The notes under the pieces: model-generated | The model's input: the letters and a program-made list of their open reading frames with translations, nothing else | What the model was told of the DNA's origin: nothing | Database searches by the model: none | Part shown: piece after piece, positions 58,713 to 64,000 of the stretch | Position numbering within the stretch: position 1 is the first letter of the stretch | Layout of the letters: every line of letters begins with the position of its first letter | From: Ovis canadensis | Taxonomy: Eukaryota > Chordata > Mammalia > Artiodactyla > Bovidae | Length of the DNA: 64,000 nt | Assembly: GCF_042477335.2 (NCBI RefSeq) | Contig: NC_091246.1 | Location: 106,793,001 to 106,857,000, forward strand | Direction: 5' to 3' | Program-made: the position numbers and the translations under genes

Positions 58713-60403
58713 CCACAATGTCAGTTAAAGAATCAAACCTCACAGTGTGAAAAGTATATTTACTGAGGACATCTCAGCCTTTGAAAGTCAGGCAAAATTG
58801 CGTTAAGCCCTTTATCCCATCTTCTATGGGGAGTCTAGTGCCCTCACCAAGATTTCCAAGAATTCCCTGGTGCTAATGTTTTCATGATTACTCTGGATTG
58901 CCTACCTGCCTCCCTGGACTGTTAATGTCATTGGCATTTAGACCCCTATAACTATTCTCTGTATCCTGCTCTGTGACAAACTAAGACACAGAAATCAGCA
59001 TCTTTCCTTCCAATACTTCTACAAACTCTGGTCCATTGTGTCTGTATATATAGTATATTTAACTTATAATTTGCAATTACAGAAGTGTATTTACATGGCT
59101 TCAAAAGGTTAAAATTTCATATTATACATCCTTAATCTTTACACTGCTTTGACATGTCTTTAACACTGTCTTACTATACATTTTTCTCCATAGACGTCTG
59201 TCAAGTTGCTTGATCATTTCTCCTCAATTCTCTCTCTCTTTTCACCATTTCTTTTCCTAATATCTGTTCATCATTTTTTTAAAGAGAATATTGCCTCTTC
59301 TCTTTTATTTTATGTTCCATGCTACTAAATTTTCACATTGTACTAAGAAATAACTTCTCAAGTTTTATCATTTTACACAAAAGGCAATTCCTCCTCATCA
59401 AAGGAAATTCAATGTCAACTTTTAAAATTCTTTGCTTCCAAGAGCCCTGGGCAGTTGGACAATGACAGCTACCTAACCAAAATCTTTTCCAACAACCTCC
59501 AAATGACAAGAAGAACAAATAAAACCACACAAAACTCATCCCATTGGCATAATTAGAAGACAGAAAATTTTATACTGCAAATTACCTATAAGTGAAAAAC
59601 AAGTACCGATTTCCAGCAGAGCCAACTTCAGAGTGCAAAGAGTTTCTGAAAAAAATACACAAGAAAGATAAGAAAGGATAGAGATAAAGCCACCTTCAGA
59701 AATTGTATCCTTCAGTGTGAAAATATTGAAAAAAGAATTCTGATGTTGGTGGTAACAGATTCAATGAATACACTGAATTCAATAAGAATCCATGAATACA
59801 GTAAAAATCCTTGAATCCATACAAATACCAATCAATAAATTAAAGCTAAATGAATAAGAGGTGGGAGGGAAGAATCTTACTCCTTCAGCTAGACTATCAA
59901 CTAATAAATAAGGGTGGAATTATAGAGTCGGAAAAATCATTTTATTATAATCACCATTATAATAAAAATTTATTTAAGCAAAATTATTGATGAATGCTTA
60001 GCATAGGTGAAAGTTTTTACTCTGCCTAAAAATACTTATTTTCCCCTTGGTATTAATTACCAAGGGGAGATAGTGACTTGACAGTAGAGAAACCTGGCAG
60101 AATCATCATAGCCATATGATTATAGTAAAAAACACCAAAAATGTGACAACATAGACTGCCTCCTGATGTGATGGCCTGAGGAGGACACAATGTCACATCT
60201 GTTTCCCTGTACAACATCCATAACCTGAATTTAATCAGAAGAAACCTCAGGTAAGTTCAAATTGATGGATGTTCTATAAATAATAGGTGCTCTTTGAAAC
60301 TGCCAACATTATGAGAGAAAAGGAAAGAATGATCAGCATTATTCCAGATCCAAGGACACTCAAGACACAAGACAACAAAGTATAATTCATAACCATGGAT
60401 ATA
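58713..60403. other. Intergenic sequence
   Basis: AT-rich. No gene or element I can support. Short perfect inverted match 'ttccccttgg...ccaagggga' at about 60041-60067. Confidence 0.5.
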
Positions 60404-60444
60404 TTTTTTTTAACTTTTTATTTTATGTTGGAGTATAGCTGATT
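60404..60444 (-). mobile_element. L1 3' end, left part (split by BovB)
   Basis: 'tttttttaactttttatttt' then 'gttggagtatagctgatt'. Continues at 61238. Confidence 0.75.
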
Positions 60445-60943
60445 TAGAAAGCATATTAAAAAGCAGAGCCATTACTTTGCCAATAAATGTCCATCTAGTC
60501 AAAGCCATGGTTTTTCCAGTAGTCATGCATGGACATGAAAGTTGGAATATAAAGAAAGCTGAGCACCAAGAATTGATGCGTTTGAACTGTGGTATTAGAG
60601 AAGACTCTTGAGAGTCCCTTGGACTTAAGGAGATCAATCACTGCAACCAGTCAATCCTAAAGGAAATCATTCCTGAATATTCATTGGAAGGACAGATGCT
60701 GAAGCTGAAGCACCAATACTTTGGGAAGTACTGACTTATTGGAAAAGACCCTGATGCTGGGAAAGATTGAGGGCAGGAGGAGACGGGGATAGCAGAGGAT
60801 GAGATGGTTGAATGGCATCACTGACTCAATGGACGTGAGTTTGAGCAAGCTCTGGGAGTTGGTGATGGACAGGGAGGCCTGGTGTGCTGCAGTCCATGGG
60901 GTCACAAAGAGTCAGACAGGACTAAGTAACTGAACTGAACTGA
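60445..60943 (+). mobile_element. BovB LINE 3' part with TSD
   Basis: Sense copy with 10-bp duplications, atagctgatt, at 60435-60444 and 60944-60953. Ends ctgaactgaactga. Confidence 0.88.
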
Positions 60944-60953
60944 ATAGCTGATT

Positions 60954-61232
60954 ACCCTGAATATTTATTAGGAGGTCTGATGCTGAAGATGAAGCTACAA
61001 TACTTTGGCCACCTGATGTGAAAAACTGACTTATTGGAAAAGACTTTGATGCTAGGGAAAATTGAAGGTTGGAGGAGAAGGGGATGACAGAGGAGGAAAT
61101 GGTTGGATGGCATCACTGACTCAATGGACATGCGTTGGAGCAAACTCCGGGAGATAGTGAAGGACAGGGAAGCCTAGAGTGCTGCAGTCCCCTGGGGTCA
61201 TAAAGAGTGGAACACAACTGAGCAGCAGCAAT
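60954..61232 (+). mobile_element. Second BovB 3' fragment, adjacent
   Basis: 'ccctgaatatttattaggag' to 'ggaacacaactgagcagcag'. It covers the same part of BovB as the end of the previous copy but is more diverged, so it is an independent and older insertion. Confidence 0.85.
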
Positions 61233-61237
61233 AACCA

Positions 61238-61420
61238 ATTAACAAAAATGTGATAGTCTAGATGGACAACAAAGTTGTGATAGTTTTAGATGGACACCAC
61301 AGGGTCTCAGCCATACATGTATCCATCTCTCCCAAACACCCCTCCCATCCAGGCTGCCAAGTAACATTGAGCAGAGTTCCCTGTGCTGTACAGTACATCC
61401 TCGTTATATAACCCTGGATA
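61238..61420 (-). mobile_element. L1 3' end, right part
   Basis: 'atgtgatagtctagatggac', 'gggtctcagccatacatgta' and 'tccctgtgctgtacagtaca' continue the antisense L1 broken at 60444. Confidence 0.75.
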
Positions 61421-61814
61421 TCTCAAGCCAAGAAAAATGAATTAGCTGTACAGGGCATTATTGAGATAGTAGATAAAATTCAAATAGGAACTCTGGACAA
61501 ATGAGCTCTCTGTGTATCCTGGCAATAAGGCAACTGAGATTAAAAAAGAATTTTAAAATAGACTTTTAATATCCTAGCAGAATCCACAGTGTAGGAAATC
61601 CAGAAATAGCTAAGAGTAATTAACTCTAAAGAATTAAAAGGATGGACTAGAGCAGAGGAATGAAACCTCCAAATACTACATATTTGATTTTGAAGTTTAG
61701 GCTTTTATTCTACGTCAATGAAAAAGATCTCATAACAAAATTCAAAGATCGAGAAATCAAATCCTTATAAACAGTCTTTGTTTTGAAAGTCTTTGAAGTT
61801 GGTTTTCTTTCTTT
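61421..61814. other. Intergenic sequence
   Basis: No recognised gene or element. Confidence 0.5.
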
Positions 61815-62142
61815 TTCAGTTAATTAATTGATGGGGGGGTGGGGGGGTGGGGGTGGCGGGTGCTATGATAGTTGTTCCTGGCTGTGTGTAGGCTTTCTCT
61901 AGCCATGGCAAGAAGGGGCTACTCTCTAGTTGTGGAGCTTGGGCTTCTCATTGCAGTAGCTTCTTCTTGTTGTGAATCACGGGCTGTAGGGCACTCAAGC
62001 ATCAGTGGTTGCTGCACGCAGGCTCAGTAGTGGTGGTGCATGGGCTTAGTTACCTTGCAGCCTGTGCAGACCAAGGATAGAACCTGTGTTCCCTGCTTTA
62101 GCAGGTATATTCTTAACAACTGGACCACCAAGGAAGTCCCTA
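61815..62142 (-). mobile_element. CHR SINE, full length, reversed
   Basis: Reversed head 'ggaccaccaaggaagtccct' at the right, box-B-like 'aggatagaacctgtgttccc', and the CHR body with 'cttgttgtgaatcacgggct'. Approximate duplications aagttggtttt (about 61796) and aagctggctttt (about 62143) flank it. Confidence 0.8.
61833..61860 (+). repeat. G-rich run with G-quadruplex potential
   Basis: G7-T-G7-T-G5-T-GG-C-GGG, at the tail end of the reversed CHR SINE. At least four GGG blocks with one-base loops are available. Confidence 0.85.
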
Positions 62143-62525
62143 AAGCTGGCTTTTATATTGAACTGTCAGGAAGGTAGCTGGCTGGCTACCCATCACCTTC
62201 AGACAGAGTAGCTCTGTTTACCTGGCCACTGCCAACACATGAGTCATGGAATCAGACTGCAACATGCCTACAGCTTGTCTTATTATTTAACCCATCACTT
62301 AAGAAAACACACACATGGAGAAAAGTACACTCTCTACCAGCCAGTCATTTTAGCATCAGTGCCGAATTGCATACAACAGACACAGCTGCATTTCTTAAGC
62401 AGTCTGACTAGCAACTTCAGTGATTCTATGCAAGGCTGTAACATGTTTTTGCTATCAGTTATTTCAATGGAATTTTAGATAACAATCCAAAATTAACTGT
62501 GATCTATGGGTATTGTAATCACAAA
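62143..62525. other. Intergenic sequence
   Basis: No recognised element. The 79-codon ORF at 62239-62478 has no recognisable features. Confidence 0.5.
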
Positions 62526-62637
62526 CCATTCCAATATTCTTGCCTGGGAAATCCCATGCACAGAGGAGCCTGGCAGGCTACAGTTATGGGCTTGCAAAAG
62601 AGTCAGACATAACATAGCAACTAAGCAACAACAATAA
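62526..62637 (+). mobile_element. Bov-tA 3' fragment
   Basis: 'tccaatattcttgcctggga' to 'catagcaactaagcaacaac'. The tRNA-like head is absent. Confidence 0.8.
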
Positions 62638-63424
62638 ATGGGTACTGTAGCATTTATCTGGAAAAAAATGCAAACCTAGAAGTGGTTTGACTGGGCTCCC
62701 CACTTGATGAAAATCTAGATTCTTCTAACTTGTCAAAGAGATAGAGGACTACTAAAAGTGTCTAAATTATGGAAAGGACCAATTTAGCAGTTTTGTAAAA
62801 AAGAAATGAAAGTAACTATGTCATAATAAAGTCAAAATATTTAATCATTCATTTTTTGAAATTGACTTCTCTCCTAAAATTAAAATTTATTTGTTTTCTT
62901 TTCTTCTTCAAAAACTGAGTTTAATTGAGGTCCTGGAAATGACTTAGTAGTTTACTTTAGACTAAATAAGCTGAAAATTCACTAAATATCAGCATTAAAT
63001 CTATTAAAAACTAGTTTGTATACGAGCATATTTTTAAATTCCATAAATTTAATCTACTAAAGTCTAAAATTCAGCTCAGAGATTTTTTTTGGACAGATTA
63101 GTGTAGAGAAAAATAAAAGCAATGAGCTTATTTCCTTTCACATCTATAAATGTACCACTTTTGCACAGTACATCATGAAGTCTGTTACATTCACATCTGA
63201 GAAGGAAAAACAATTGGTAATTATAATTATATTTATGTTTGATGAATGAAAATATGATCATCAAATAATTTATCACAAAATAATTTAGAGGATTTATTTG
63301 CACACTGCTTATTGTATATGTGAACCAAGTCAAACACAAGAAACATGATTTCCTTTCTCTGGAAGAATAAATAGAATATAAATAAACATAGAACAAATAA
63401 AAAGCACAGAGATGATCTCGAGAG
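62638..63424. other. AT-rich intergenic sequence
   Basis: No recognised gene or element. Confidence 0.5.
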
Positions 63425-63570
63425 ATGATATGGGGTGGAAGGTGGGAGGGGGGTTCAGGATTGGGAACTCATGTACACCCGTGGCTGATTCATGTCAATG
63501 TATGGCAAAACCAATATAGTACTGTAAAGCAAAATAAAGTAAAAATAAAAATTAAAAAATAAATAAATAT
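63425..63570 (+). mobile_element. L1 3' end fragment with A-rich tail
   Basis: 'gggtggaaggtgggaggggg', 'gctgattcatgtcaatgtat' and 'actgtaaagcaaaataaagt', followed by A/T-rich tail. Confidence 0.85.
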
Positions 63571-63747
63571 TTTCTTATTTGAAATGAATATATAATGATA
63601 AATATAAAAGAAAACAGTATGCAAGAAAAATACTTCTTTACTTAACCACATCCTCTGGGCAATATTGTGAAAAATTTCCTCACTAAACACAAGGAAGAGA
63701 CTGCAGAAAATGAAGTATTAATGTCCATTTCCTGTGCACTGATTCAA

Positions 63748-63945
63748 TGTGCTCCGTTGCTCAGTTGTGTCTGACTCTTCTGGCCCCAGAGACTGTAGCC
63801 TGCCAGGCTCTTTTGTACATTGGATTCTACAGGCAAGAATGCTGGAGTGGGATGACATTTCCTTCTCCAGGGGATCCTCTCAGCTCAGGGATGGAACCCA
63901 GCCTCCTGTGTCTCCTGCATTGGCAGTTAGATTCTTTCTGTCCAT
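63748..63945 (-). mobile_element. Bov-tA SINE
   Basis: Reversed copy with 'agactgtagcctgccaggct' and 'gtgtctcctgcattggcagt'. The tRNA-like head is partly lost at the right. Confidence 0.85.
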
Positions 63946-64000
63946 ACAGTGATCCCCTTTCCCAGTTACCTTCCCTTGTGCCCCTTCCTATCTGTCAGGC

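Noticed and set aside
1-64000. A multi-gene defence, biosynthetic or phage-like system
   Set aside because: The window is ruminant nuclear DNA with one gene end, one retrocopy and transposons. No clustered functional genes are present.

Overview
This window is nuclear DNA from a ruminant, most likely cattle or a close bovid. It holds many copies of the BovB (RTE-type) LINE and of the SINEs it mobilises (BOV-A2, Bov-tA), plus cetartiodactyl CHR SINEs and bovine-type L1. These families rule out a microbial or non-ruminant source but do not separate cattle from sheep or goat. Family names come from recognising the sequences by eye; no repeat database was searched.

Left end (1-6575): the 3' end of HPGD (15-hydroxyprostaglandin dehydrogenase), plus strand. 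Part of the intron before exon 6, exon 6 (2735-2898), intron 6, the last coding exon (4856-4994, ending in TGA) and a roughly 1.6 kb 3' UTR with a poly(A) signal at 6547-6552 are present. The first five exons, with the catalytic Ser/Tyr/Lys, lie upstream of the window.

Remainder (6.6-64 kb): intergenic DNA downstream of HPGD, filled with transposable elements. The one long non-transposon ORF is an intronless alpha-class glutathione S-transferase (222 codons, 19304-19972, minus strand), closest by eye to GSTA4. It has the marks of an L1-mediated retrocopy: 19-bp target-site duplications with one mismatch, an A-rich tail and no introns. Its reading frame is unbroken, which makes it the best candidate for unrecognised function here.

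A near full-length but broken L1 lies at 38586-47322, flanked by 15-bp repeats matching at 13 of 15 positions. BovB copies cluster at 12.8-16.7, 21.5-23.5, 25.2-27.3, 50.2-51.6, 55.3-55.9 and 60.4-61.2 kb. Several elements are nested two or three deep, and insertion sites with exact duplications could be read for many SINEs. I found no CRISPR array, tRNA or rRNA gene, operon or other multi-gene system. Most ORFs over 60 codons are sense or antisense readings of BovB, L1 or SINE sequence.
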